From contig NC_086376.1 of NCBI RefSeq assembly GCF_036588685.1, forward strand, positions 27,255,930 to 27,319,929: a stretch of 64,000 nt of DNA, given 5' to 3'. Numbering within the stretch: the stretch's first letter is position 1; each line of letters starts with the position of its first letter. A program made the translations under genes and the position numbers. The DNA is from Mytilus trossulus (taxonomy: Eukaryota > Mollusca > Bivalvia > Mytilida > Mytilidae). This document shows positions 1 to 10,113 of this stretch, one piece after another. The notes below the pieces were generated by a model, which was given only the letters and a program-made list of their open reading frames with translations, ran no database searches and was not told the DNA's origin.

Positions 1-1223
1 GTCATCCCATTTAATATTTTATAGAATAGTATAAGCTTATGTTTATTACGTCTATTCTCCAGAGTTTCTAAACCTAATTCAATATAAAGTTTCTGTCTGG
101 AGGAATTACGTCGTAATCCTGTAATAATTCTAGCAGCTTCTATCTGAATATTTTCAAGGAGCTCAGTCTCATGCTGGGAACAATTGCCCCAAATAACATC
201 ACCATATTCTAATATAGGTCTAATAAAAGCATAATAAATACGGATAAGTGAACTCCTATCTAATAAGTGCTTAACTTGGCGAAGCACAGAAAGACGAGAG
301 CATGCTTTTTTATAAATAATATCAATATGTGTATGCCATGAAGCTGATGACTGAAATGTTATCCCAAGATGACAGTGAATATTTATTTTCTCAACCTCTT
401 CACCATTTATCCCAAAAAATACAGGTGGATGCTCCCTTTCCCTTCTAGTAAATACAATATTTTTAGTTTTCTTAGAGTTAAATTGAACAGCCCATGATTT
501 TGCCCAATTTGAGATAACATCTAAGTCATTAGTTAAAGAAGCGGCTGCTACATCATGATCATCATCTACTATGACAAATAAAGAGGTGTCATCTGCAAAA
601 AGTCTAATATCATTAGCAATGTCATTAACTATATCATTTATATAAACAAGAAACAGAAAGGGTCCCAAAACTGATCCCTGGGGGACACCTGCATGTACAC
701 TTCTTAGAGTTGACGAAAAGCCTTCTGAAACTACCTTTTGTTGACGATCCGAAAGATAACTTTCTATCCACGATAAGAGCTGGTCATTTAAGCCAGATTG
801 TTTCAGTTTAAATAAAAGTCCTTTATGCCAAACTTTATCGAAAGCTCTAGATACATCACAAAATACAAACCTAACATCCCTACCACTATCCATATTACTA
901 ATAATTTTATGATATATTTCGATTAACTGATTAACAGTAGAATCACCTGGTTGGAATCCAGATTGAAACTTTGACAAAAGGTTATTACTCCTCATATAAT
1001 TATACAAATGTTTAAATAAAACTTTTTCCATAATCTTACAAACAATACTAGTAACAGATATTGGACGATAGTTTAGAGCTGAATGTGGACTACCTTTTCC
1101 TTTAAAGATAGGATTAACATGTGCAATTTTCCATAACAGTGGAACCTGTTTAACTGATAGAGACATATTAAATAACATATGTTTATGACTAAGATCTGTC
1201 TTAATATTGTAGTTAACATATGT
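1..1223 (-). mobile_element. Non-LTR retrotransposon (LINE) reverse transcriptase, 5'-truncated, runs off window
   Basis: Read on the minus strand, one frame stays open from an in-frame TAA at 1226-1224 to the window edge, about 407 codons. It contains reverse transcriptase landmarks in order: NPIFKGKG and NYRPIS near 1115-1065, QSGFQPGDST near 960-930, FDKVWHKGLL near 845-815, AGVPQGSVLGP near 692-660 and the catalytic FADD near 599-588. These identify an RNA-directed DNA polymerase of a non-LTR element, most like Jockey/CR1-type elements (family level is inference). The endonuclease domain and first RT blocks are missing, as expected for 5' truncation during target-primed reverse transcription. 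No internal stop was seen, so the copy may be fairly young. It lies antisense in an intron of the WDR75-like gene. From 1174 upward its frame runs into the 41-bp tandem array. Confidence 0.9.
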
Positions 1224-1401
1224 TTATGACTAAGATCTGTCTTAATATTGTAGTAAACATATGTTTATGACTAAGATATGTCGTAATATTGTAGTAATCA
1301 TATGTTTATGACTAAGATCTGTCGTAATATTGTAGTTAACATATGTATATGACTAAGATCTGTCGTAATATTGTAGTTAACATATGTTTTTGACTAAGAT
1401 C
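1174..1401. repeat. 41-bp tandem array, left part
   Basis: About five and a half head-to-tail copies of a 41-bp unit start at 1174, 1215, 1256, 1297, 1338 and 1379. Each contains AACATATGTTTATGACTAAG followed by ATCTGTCTTAATATTGTAGT. Copies differ by one to three bases. The last copy stops after 23 bases, at AAGATC (1396-1401), where a DNA transposon begins. The array resumes at 2504. It lies in the intron upstream of the first visible WDR75 exon. Confidence 0.95.
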
Positions 1402-2503
1402 CAGGGCTTTCCATTAAAATTGAAGTAGCAGGCTAAATTAAAATCATAGGCGGCTGTAACATGCGTTCGGCGAAGCCGGACGCCCACCAAGCTGTAAGCT
1501 TGGTGCCTTACAGCAGGGGGTCTGGGGGCCGCTCAAGGCCCCCAGAAGCTCTGGCATAAATAGAGCAAAATCCTGCATTCTCGCGATCTCCTGGCACCTA
1601 ATTTCATCTTTCAAATCACCATTTTTTATGTATGAAATTAAAGAGAGAAAAAAAAAATCTTAAAGAAATTTCATTTTTTTTTACGTTAGTTTTTTATTTT
1701 CATTACCTTATGCTTAAAATTCATTTACTTTTAAAGGAGATTTATTTTTATAATAATCCGGTTTGTTAAAAATCTTGATCGATTTATTTTGCATAACTAC
1801 GTGCATTTGTAAACAAATGACCCCTTTTCTCTCTGTTACGCGTATTTAAATCATACAATTATTTCTCAAGCATTGACAGAAAATTGATATATCCTCTGAT
1901 TTTCTCTTTTTTTGTAAACTGTTCAACAAGTCGGATACATAAATCATTTGGAAATGTTTTTTATTTGAGGTCGAGTCGACAATGTTCTACTTTTGTTTTT
2001 GACCTTGATTCTCTGAACACCACGTGGGCTTTGAAAATTGAACTTCAAAAGATACTGTTTTCCAGATTCTGATCAATATGATCTACTACACTTTGTTTAA
2101 TTTGAAAGATTAGTCCATAACATAAAATTGTCATCCTATCTGTTTGTCTTCACGTTTTAAAAGCCAAAAAAAGCCAACGAGTTAATGACCATCGGAACGT
2201 CTCTATTGTTATCCTTCAATGACCACCGGAACGACTCTCTTGTTATCTTTGAAAAGAAACGATGCATTCTGACTTTAAATAGACAACCAATCAGTGACCT
2301 GAATTCATGTGAACTATATTTAGCCCAAGGTAAACACTGACTTTTCATCCTTTGCGACAATACCTCTGTTGGCTGCCTGTAAACATTTGAACAAGAATTT
2401 TTTTTCTTTTTGAATTTATATTTTTGTCAGTGAAGTAGCCGGCACTTGAAGCCACCGTAAACGGCGGATTTCCGCCGGCTACCGGCTTCAATGGAAAGCC
2501 CTG
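1402..2503. mobile_element. DNA transposon without visible transposase, 14-bp TIR, 6-bp target duplication
   Basis: The 1102-bp segment starts CAGGGCTTTCCATT and ends AATGGAAAGCCCTG, a perfect 14-bp terminal inverted repeat. AAGATC occurs directly on both sides (1396-1401 and 2504-2509). The flanking 41-bp array is interrupted at unit position 23 and resumes at position 18, so exactly 6 bp are duplicated. A GC-rich block with short inverted repeats lies at about 1458-1550. No long open frame or transposase motif was seen, so it is probably non-autonomous. The superfamily is not assigned: 6 bp does not fit the usual hAT (8 bp) or TTAA groups. Confidence 0.85.
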
Positions 2504-2661
2504 AAGATCTGTCGTAATATTGTAGTTAACATATGTTTATGACTAAGATCTGTCTTAATATTGTAGTTAACATATGTTTATGACTAAGATCTGTCTTAAT
2601 ATTGTAGTAAACATATGTTTATGACTAAGATCTGTCTTAATATTGTAGTAAACATATGTTT
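2504..2661. repeat. 41-bp tandem array, right part
   Basis: The array continues here with a partial unit from AAGATC (2504-2527), full copies at 2528, 2569 and 2610, and a partial copy to about 2661. It ends about 18 bp upstream of the acceptor of the first visible WDR75 exon, whose polypyrimidine stretch follows directly. Confidence 0.93.
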
Positions 2662-2679
2662 TTATTTATGTCTTTTCAG

Positions 2680-2766
2680 TGCTTTGGAATATAGATTTCA
2701 ACACAGTCAGTCTAATTTCTGACCCTGAAACAGATGTAATGGCTGTGATATCAAAAATCAGTGATG
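2680..2766 (+). CDS. WDR75: WDR75-like, exon a (87 bp)
   Basis: The acceptor TGTCTTTTCAG lies just upstream and the donor GTAAGT follows. The only open frame begins after two bases (phase 2) and reads LWNIDFNTVSLISDPETDVM and on to KISD; a split Gly/Val codon is completed by the next exon. It is the first exon of this gene in the window. Confidence 0.85.
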
Positions 2767-5700
2767 GTAAGTAGGTTGTATTTTGCGGTAAACTCTCAAT
2801 TCTTAACTGTCTGTACGAATATTATTTCTGTAAATAAAACTGTTCATCTGACCATTGATTAACTCTTGCACAATTTTAAAACGAGTCAGATTATTGATGC
2901 CTCAAATAAAATGGAGAATGGAAATGGGGAATGTCAAAGAAATGGAGAATGGAAATGGGGAATGTCAAAGAGACAACCTGATCAAAGGGGCAGAAAACAG
3001 CCTAAGGCCATCAATGGGTCTTCAACACAGCAAAAAATCATGTACCCAGAGGCATGCTTCAGCTGGCCCCTAAACGAGAAATTTTTTTTCTAGTCCAGTG
3101 ATAATGGACGTCATACAAAGCTAATAAAGGCTAGAGGCTTCTGACTTGGGACAGGTAAAAATGTGGCAGGGTAAAAGGGTTAAACATGTGTTGTGAGATC
3201 TCAATCCTCCCCTTAGGCTAATACCTCTAGCCAAAGTAGAAAAAACTAACTCACAGCAAAACTCAGTTGAAAAGAAGCCCCAGTCTGTATCGGAATGGGT
3301 GAAAAAAGACACTAATCAAAAAGATAATGGTACATACATGTTTAAATCGTTGTTCTATAAAATTATGTTAAGATTGTTGAAGATAAATAATAAGTGAGGG
3401 TTTTGTATTGACCAAAATAGAGAGTTGTGTGGGTGCTGTTAAGGGGGCTCACGGGTCTAAATCATTTTTTTCCTATTATAGGATTTCTCTTTATATTTTC
3501 ATAATAGAAAAATGAAATAAAAATATGGGGTCACCGTTCATTTAAGCTCACAATCTGCCTCCGAATGAAGCATACATTTTTGTTAATGTCCTTTAGTCCA
3601 GTCAAACTAAGATTTAACCTCTAACTAATTGCAACAGAAAATATTTTAGTTCTAATCTATAGTATTATGTCCTTTATATACACAGAAAAAAGTCCCATAA
3701 AATCTAACTTGAGGAAAACTCAAAATCAGCATTTTAAATTTCCTATGGAAATTAACATTGGGAGGGGAGATAACTCTTGCAAAAATTAGTCTTTTTTGGT
3801 CAGTTTTTGGTTGTTTTTCTTGAAATTTATGTATAGTATGATACTTTGATGGGGTTATAAGTTTGTATTTGACTAAATTATATAATCTTCTGCTCATGAA
3901 ATGTACAAAACAGAAGTGCTATGGGTAGTTTTATTTTTTTCGTACATTTTTCATTAAAGAAATTGCAAATTTGAAGCTTTGTAACCATTTAAAAAAAAAA
4001 TGTGAAAATTTGGTATTGTTTATATCTGTATATTATGTTTTTTCAGCAACTTACTTATCTTAAGAAACTTTAAACCACAAAAAGAAGAATACATGCTTAA
4101 TAATTTTTATTAACTTTGAGATTCTTTACCTTGACATGTTGAAAAATTCATAAAATGGTCAACTAATAAATTACGAAATCTAGATTATAGCTTGATAAAA
4201 TATATGAAAACACCTTTAGAGTTGTTTGTTATACTCTAAAGACCGCTTAAAAATCAAGAATCAATACATTCTGATGAATAGAAGCGGTAAAGTTATAATT
4301 TTGTATCAATTTTTATAGATATTTCTGCCTTTTTTGCAAGAGTTATTTCCCTTTTCAATGCAAATCTCCATAGGAATTTTAAATGGTGATTTTTTTAGTT
4401 TTCCTCAAGTTAGATTTTATGGGACTTTTTTCTGTGTATATTTGGGGTATATTGCTAAAGATTAAAACTTAAAAATCTTCTGTTGCAATTACTTTCAGGT
4501 TAGGGTCAAATTTATGCTAGATTGACTGGACTATTCTTTTCTGTTGATCTAATAGGAGAAATAAAATTAATATCAAAATAAAAAAAGAACTAAATTACAG
4601 AAATCGCTGAAATTTTACAATTATTTAGTTCATTAAAAGCTTATTTGAAAACAATAATAAGAAATATAGGTCACTGATGAGTTAAAAAGGATATTTCAAT
4701 TTTAATGCCCAAAAATGGCATTTTTGCATCAAAGGGAGATAATTTGGAGCTTTTTCAATGATAAAAACATTTTAAAAGTCATCTAGGGCTAATCCAAATC
4801 GATTCTTTTGGTTGATTTTTGTACCATATCATAAAATAATAACTAATAGTGTGATAACTAAAATTTGTAATGAAAAAATGTTTAATTTTTTGCCGAAATT
4901 TTTGTACCAGCAAGCCTCCTTAACATGGATAGATAGGAAAATAAATTTATCCTTCACAGGATTTATAAGAGAGATTTATTCAGTTAAAAGAAAATTATCT
5001 TTAAAAAAAATATCCTCTTTGTTATAATTTTTTTTTTTATTGAGAATAAATAATATATTTAAAAATATCTTAAACTATGCACATACATTTTTATTTTATT
5101 TTCAGTATATTTCTTTAGACCATCAAGTCCAGAGATTTTATATCATCAAAATACAATAAGTTCTAGAAAAGTGGCAAGTGCTGTTTTTATACCACAGAAT
5201 CAAGGGAGACAATCTCAAACTGCACCTGAAAAAGGGAGACAACTGCCTACCCAATCAAAGTTATATTTCATCAACTCTGATCATCAACTTCTTTGTCTGT
5301 CAGAGGTTGATACAGCTGCTTCTGCATCTAAAACCATGGTAAGAAACTCATGAATAAAATTCCTGTATTTAATCTTATGATACTGTTGCCTAATTCATGA
5401 GGGCTTAATACGTTTGGTATAATGACAACTTTTATTTATGATACTGATTTTTAGGATGGATTTTTCCTTTCAGCAATAAGTTTATAAGGATTGATGTGCA
5501 AAATGTCAATGATTTTTTTTTTTTGTTTGAACTCTTTTATGCAGTTGGATTAATAGTGAATATTCAGTGCATTGAAAGTAAATGAAATAAAAATGATTGA
5601 AAACTCTCAAGAATTATTTAGTGTATAGTAAAAATGTGTGTTAAAAAAATCTTGAATTTTATACTGAAACTTATTTTCTTTGCAGTTTACCATACAACAA

Positions 5701-8423
5701 AATCTACCACAAACAACACTTAGTCTACTTTTATCTAAAGAAAATACAAAGCAGCCAGCTGTGGATTCAAGGTCAACTTCCAAGGACATAAAGTCATGGA
5801 AAGGAGTAAGTATATAACAAATAGATGTGGAAATAGGGCAAAAATATCTAATCAATTCATTGTTGGAATAACTTAAAATTAAAAAAAAAAAAAAATTGAA
5901 ACACCCTTGACTTTTTATCGTAATTTTGAAGCTCTGAATTGCTTTATTAGATTTTCTTACAGTATGAATGGTCAAAACCATCAAATTAAAAGATTGAATG
6001 TTTACTTTATTATTTAAGGGGCCAAGGACCAAAAAGGACTTAAAAATATTTAGAAAAATTTAAGATTACTAGATGAGTTCAAAATGTTTTATTTGATCTA
6101 ATTTGGATACAAACATACAATGAATAATATATCAGCTATATTATATTTTGTTGTGTATATGATACTTTATGTTAAGAGTGTTTATTTTTTTCAGCATTAT
6201 CAAATTTAAAATGTTAGATTTTGATTCATATTTTATTGTTATTTAATTAATATTAGGTGTGGTTTTAAATTGTTTGTTTGTTGTCTTTAACTCAGTTTTT
6301 GGATACACCACCACAAGTCCAACCTGCAGTTACTTCCCTTTGTAAACAGTTTGTCCAGTCTATGCTTGTGAAGTCAGGAACAAATAGGTAAGATAGTAAA
6401 ATATTGTGTAAGAGACTTTTAACTTTTTATTAGTTACAAAGATGTGTACCCAAAATATGACAAAATAATGACTAAAAAATTTGAAATGCCAACTTGACAA
6501 TAAGTCCATGGATGAATTTTGCATTTAATGTTCTACTTGGGGTAGTTTAATTTCCGATAGACTGGCAAAAGGCTTATTATATACAGCAAAACTTTTAAAA
6601 TAATAAACCTTCATGTGTACCTGACAATAAAACCTCCATTTAAGGAGGTAGACCCAGGTTAAGGGAAATAACTCTTAAAATCATCAGTACGTTTGTGTCA
6701 ACCATTTTCAAAAATATATTCTAAGCTTCTATGTTACATAGATTATTTTCAATCTGTTTTATGTAAATGCTTAAAATACATTGATGAACTTGACTTTTAC
6801 AAACGCTTAACTGATCTTAAGAGTTATCTGCCTGAACCAAGGTCTACCACCTTAATAGTTACATTACACTACCTAAACAATACTTGGGGAAATACGCGCA
6901 ATTGTTTCTAAATAATGGTAACGTTTTCTTCTCTATCTCAGTCCATATCGTAAACTTGGATATGTATGATAGCTCGTTTTGAAGCTGAGACATTTTCACA
7001 AATGTGGTTAAATTTTTGGGGTAGGAAGTGTGATTAATTTTTCTATAAATTAGCATACCCCGAAAATCATTTCATGATGGGGCTCCTTGTGGTTAAAAAA
7101 TCCCTTTTTCCACACAATAATTTCTTTGAAAAATTAATACTTTGAATATATTAAATAACTCCATAGTTTTTAAATATTTATTCTATGGTCCTCTACTTTC
7201 CAATCAACACAAATGGTTAGGCTCAATCACTTGTTAAAAATTGAAACATGTCCAATATCCTACACAGAGATTTTTTGTTTACACACAACTTTTGTGTTCC
7301 TCAATCGGAGGCGCATAAGAGATATTGACCCACTTGGAAATAAATATCTTTTTGTGAAAACTTTATTAAGATATTACTTCCAGTGGATTCATTTATTTTT
7401 CGAGGATAACAATTTTCATGGATTGAGGAAAATATGCCTTTTTGCAGATATTATTTGGTCTGAAGAAACACTTATCGAAAGAAGTAGGTCTGGTCCAGTA
7501 AGGACCGATCTTGGCCTCAAATATCAGATTCATCTGACGAAAGATTTTGCACACTTTTTAAACACTTAAGTGTTTATTTCATTTGATTCAATTAGTTCAT
7601 GTGAAAGATTTTAAGTGATTTAGACATTGAAAATGCTCTGAAACAAGCTCAAATATGAAAAATCTATCAAATATGCCAAAAATTGTCACTTTTCTGATGG
7701 TTTTTGTCAATAATGAAGCTGCTGCATCCGTGTTCATCCTCAACCTCTATATATGTTATGTTTTATCATCAAATACAACTTAAATTTCAATATCAAGTAT
7801 GAATACAAATGCTGCCACTTTCATTTTTAGATGGAAACCGTCTAACTGTCTAAAATTTAACCAAAATGTAAAATTTTGAAGATTTCAGTATAATAGCATG
7901 ACTTAATGATGCTTGTACCGGATATATATGCATTGTATTGTTAAAAAAAAGTCCATATTTATGCAACAGAAGCATTCTTCATTCCAATAAATAGCTAAAA
8001 GTTTGCATTTAACAGTTTTGTACAACTGCTATATTTTGGGGCCAAAAAGGGGTCTTACTGGACCTACTCCTTTGTATTTCATTTGTGGTTCATTTGTTTC
8101 CACGAAACCATCAAAAACTGGTGTTTAACAAAGAATAATGAATCCACAGTAATGAGAGTAGGCAATACACATTTATTTGTATTTGTATTTATAGTGGTAA
8201 CATAGATGATGAAGAAGAGCTGTCAGATGAGGAATATGTTATGGAAGTGGATGATGATGTGGATTCTGATAAAGATGTTATATCTCAGGGGAAATCTCAA
8301 AACATGGAAAAAAATAAAAATACAAAACCAAAAGATAGTAGTAAACAGGCTGTTATACATACAGACACTAGAGCAAAAGACGATTTATATATTAGTTATA
8401 TGGACTGGTATATAAAAAGATAA
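2680..8423 (+). CDS. WDR75: WDR75/UTP17-like nucleolar WD-repeat protein, C-terminal part (five exons)
   Basis: Five exons join in phase: 2680-2766, 5106-5338, 5686-5805, 6296-6387 and 8195-8423 (stop 8421-8423), giving the last 252 residues. The order of motifs follows my recollection of the vertebrate WDR75 C terminus: a last propeller strand (LWNIDFN, then SDPETDVMAVIS), FFRPSSPEILYH, VASAVFIPQ, LYFINSDHQLLCLS, then FLDTPPQVQPAV with a SLCKQFVQSML segment, an acidic stretch (DDEEELSDEEY) and a tail ending DWYIKR. WDR75 (yeast Utp17) is a t-UTP subunit of the small-subunit processome that couples RNA polymerase I transcription to pre-18S processing in the nucleolus. The WD40 propellers would be encoded upstream, outside the window. 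Every junction is GT-AG. Introns carry a LINE, tandem repeats and TTAA elements. Identity is by recall of the family. Confidence 0.87.
2905..3320 (+). repeat. Dispersed Mytilus repeat (GGAAATGGGGAATGTC family)
   Basis: The block starts with a local 30-bp duplication (GGAGAATGGAAATGGGGAATGTC occurs twice) and continues with phrases I recall from many Mytilus sequences: GTCTTCAACACAGC, TTCAGCTGGCCCCTAAAC, GATAATGGACGTCATAC and CTTCTGACTTGGGACAGG. The short open frames here are products of the repeat. The left end of the same family recurs inverted at 61785-61915. Confidence 0.75.
3443..4919. mobile_element. TTAA-flanked DNA element containing a nested foldback
   Basis: TTAA lies at both ends (3439-3442, 4920-4923). 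The inward termini are related: GGGGGCTCACGGGT on the left and, inverted, GGAGGCTTGCTGGT on the right. TTAA duplication is typical of piggyBac and Kolobok elements; no transposase is visible. Inside, about 3592-3790 is an imperfect inverted repeat of about 4330-4550, around a ~550-bp AT-rich spacer. A second copy, inverted and lacking this palindrome, lies at 59918-60374, so the palindrome is probably a nested insertion. Confidence 0.75.
5106..5338 (+). CDS. WDR75: WDR75-like, exon b (233 bp)
   Basis: Preceded by TTATTTTCAG and followed by GTAAGA. With the leftover G of exon a it reads VYFFRPSSPEILYH and continues for 78 codons with no stop to KTM at the donor. The segment LYFINSDHQLLCLSE is the best family signature. 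Confidence 0.9.
5686..5805 (+). CDS. WDR75: WDR75-like, exon c (120 bp)
   Basis: The acceptor TTCTTTGCAG precedes and the donor GTAAGT follows. Forty codons in phase 0 read FTIQQNLPQTTLSLLLSKEN to KSWKG. This is a low-conservation linker before the conserved C-terminal helix. The antisense open frame across it (5607-6032) is not supported. Confidence 0.87.
5806..6295 (+). other. Intron, no recognised element
   Basis: An AT-rich WDR75 intron of 490 bp with a poly-A run near 5880. I see nothing else in it. Confidence 0.6.
6296..6387 (+). CDS. WDR75: WDR75-like, exon d (92 bp)
   Basis: The acceptor TTTAACTCAG and donor GTAAGA bound the exon. It reads FLDTPPQVQPAVTSLCKQFV and on to KSGTN, with AG left for the next exon. 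The Pro-rich loop plus SLC..FV.SML matches the conserved C-terminal segment of WDR75 as I recall it (TPAHVLP...LC..FVNSLL). Confidence 0.9.
6644..6851. mobile_element. Short TTAA-flanked MITE
   Basis: TTAA at 6640-6643 and 6852-6855 brackets a 208-bp segment whose first and last ~40 bp are imperfect inverted repeats (GGAGGTAGACCC...AATAACTCTTAA on the left, inverted GGTGGTAGACCTTGG...GATAACTCTTAA on the right). Its size, structure and TTAA flanks fit a non-autonomous piggyBac- or Kolobok-type element. It sits in the last WDR75 intron. Confidence 0.75.
7481..8071. mobile_element. Candidate TIR element (591 bp)
   Basis: GAAGTAGGTCTGGTCCAGTA at the left end is answered by TTACTGGACCTACTCC at the right end; with GGCCTCAAATAT/TTTTGGGGCC just inside, the arms are about 40 bp. 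No clear target duplication was found, and no transposase. It lies in the last WDR75 intron, 123 bp before the terminal exon. An unrecognised 118-codon frame (7213-7569) overlaps its left end. Confidence 0.55.
8195..8423 (+). CDS. WDR75: WDR75-like, terminal coding exon (229 bp)
   Basis: The acceptor TTGTATTTATAG precedes it. With AG from the previous exon it starts S-GNIDDEEELSDEEYV, then an Asp-rich stretch (EVDDDVDSDKD), a Lys/Asn-rich linker and the tail DLYISYMDWYIKR, stop TAA at 8421-8423. Acidic then basic composition before a short conserved end is typical of WDR75. A second frame in the same exon (8206-8415) is a shadow. Confidence 0.87.
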
Positions 8424-8429
8424 AATAAA
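8424..8429 (+). terminator. Poly(A) signal of the WDR75-like gene
   Basis: AATAAA begins one base after the stop codon, an unusually short distance; a U/G-rich stretch (TTTTTGTTGAAG) follows about 20 bp later. If this signal is used, the 3' UTR would be only about 20-40 nt. Confidence 0.5.
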
Positions 8430-8630
8430 ATTATTTTATGCATTTTTGTTGAAGTTTGTATTTACTAAATCATGGTACAGTGTGTCGCATTGAATTACGT
8501 TTGTTCATCTTTTTTCATTCCTTGAAGTTGTTTTCACTGAAAATCAGGATTTAAGGGTGGTAAAATTTGCATATTTTTATTATGGATATATATTATGCAT
8601 ATGCATGTTTTATTTGTATTTGTATTATTA

Positions 8631-9775
8631 TAGCTCACCTGGCCCAAAGGGCCAAGTGAGATTTTCTCATCACTTGGCGTCCGGCGTCGTCCGTTGTTGT
8701 CGTCCGTCGTTAGCTTTTACAAAAATCTTCTCCTCTGAAACTACTGGGTCAAATTACACCAAACTTGGCCACAATCATCATTGGGGTATCTAGTTTAAAA
8801 AATGTGTCCGATGACCCGGCCAACCATTCAAGATGGCCGCCATGGCTAAAATTAGAACATAGGGGTAAAATGCAGTTTTTGGCTTATAACTCAAAAACAA
8901 AAGCATTTAGAGCAAATCTGACATGGGGTAAAATTGTTTATCAGGTAAAGATCTATCTGCCCTGAAATTTTCAGATAAATCAGACAACCAATTATTGGGT
9001 TGCTGCCCCTTATTTGGTAATTTTAAGGAAATTTGATGTTTTTGGTTATTATCATGAATATTATAATAGGTAGAGATAAACTGTAAACAGCAATTATGTT
9101 CAGCAAAGTAAGATTTACAAATAAGTCAACATGACCAAAATAGTCAGTTGACCCCTTTAGGAGTTATTGCCCTTTATAGTCAATTTTTAACCATTTTTCG
9201 TAAATCTTTGTAATCTTTTACAAAAATCTTCTCCTCTGAAACTACTGGGCCAAATAAATCCAAACTTGGCCACAATCATTTTTGGGGTAACTAGTTTGTA
9301 AAATGTGTCCGATGACCCGGCAATCCAACCAAGATGGCCGCCACGGCTAAAAATAGAACAAAGGTGTAAAATGCCGTTTTTGGCTAATAACTCAAAAATC
9401 AAAGCATTTAGAGCAAATCTGGATTAGATAGAGATAAACTGTAAACAGCAATAATGTAGAGCAAAGTGATACCTTAAAATTAGTCAACATGACCAAAATG
9501 GTCAACTGACCCCCTAAGGGGTTATTGTCCTTTATAGTCAACTTGAAACAATTTTCATAAAATTTGTAAATTTTTACTAACATTTTCCACTAAAACTACT
9601 GGGCCAAATTCATTATAGATAGAGATATTGTTAGCAGCAAGAATGTTCAGTAAAGTAAGATGTACAAACATATTACCATCACCAAAACACAAAGTTGTCA
9701 TGAATCCATCTGCCTCCTTTGTTTAATATTCACATAGACCAAGGTGAGCGACCCATGCTCTTTAGAGCCTCTAGT
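8631..9775 (+). repeat. Dispersed bivalve repeat (AGCTCACCTGGCCC family), full-length
   Basis: Starts TAGCTCACCTGGCCCAAAGG and ends near CTCTTTAGAGCCTCTAG, both recalled from many bivalve genomes. The interior holds two related halves: TTTTACAAAAATCTTCTCCT occurs at about 8717 and 9215, and AAGATGGCCGCCA at about 8830 and 9332. Both ends carry small perfect hairpins. No coding capacity. An inverted, shorter copy lies at 10114-10806. Confidence 0.85.
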
Positions 9776-10024
9776 TTGGTTTACTTTTATTATTAAGAAA
9801 ATTTGAATTTTCATACTAATGGTATGTCTTCGTTAAGTATTGTTGTCTTCATGTAGGCAGTTGACTGATGCTTGTGAACATTGTATACCATGTTCCTTTG
9901 CATAAAAGGATGTCTTTAATCAGTTTTCATAATTCTGATATTTTTTATGAAAAAATGAATTTCAGAAATATAGTCATATGCTTGTTGAGATAGTTGACAA
10001 TATAATTTGAGGCATACATGAGGG

Positions 10025-10110
10025 TTTGGATGGGGTTAAATGATTAAAGAATAATGCCCTTAAAAAATGAAGATTAGAGAATAACGGGCAAAAAAATTGA
10101 AGATAAGAGA
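10025..10110. repeat. Short tandem motif (GAAGAT[T/A]AGAGAA), left block
   Basis: Units such as AAAATGAAGATTAGAGAATA and AAATTGAAGATAAGAGAAAA occur in tandem. The block continues on the far side of the inverted bivalve repeat (10804-10905), so that repeat was inserted into or beside a tandem tract with a period of roughly 33 bp. Confidence 0.7.
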
Positions 10111-10113
10111 AAA

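Noticed and set aside
2855..3093. Two overlapping 72- and 75-codon frames
   Set aside because: They lie inside a dispersed mussel repeat with a local 30-bp duplication.
5607..6032. 141-codon antisense frame
   Set aside because: It covers a phase-supported WDR75 exon on the other strand and has no domain of its own.
7213..7569. 118-codon frame
   Set aside because: It runs from intron DNA into a TIR element; no known motif and no splice signals in phase with neighbouring exons.
8206..8415. Alternative frame in the last WDR75 exon
   Set aside because: The other frame (8241-8423) joins in phase with exon d and ends with the conserved-looking tail.
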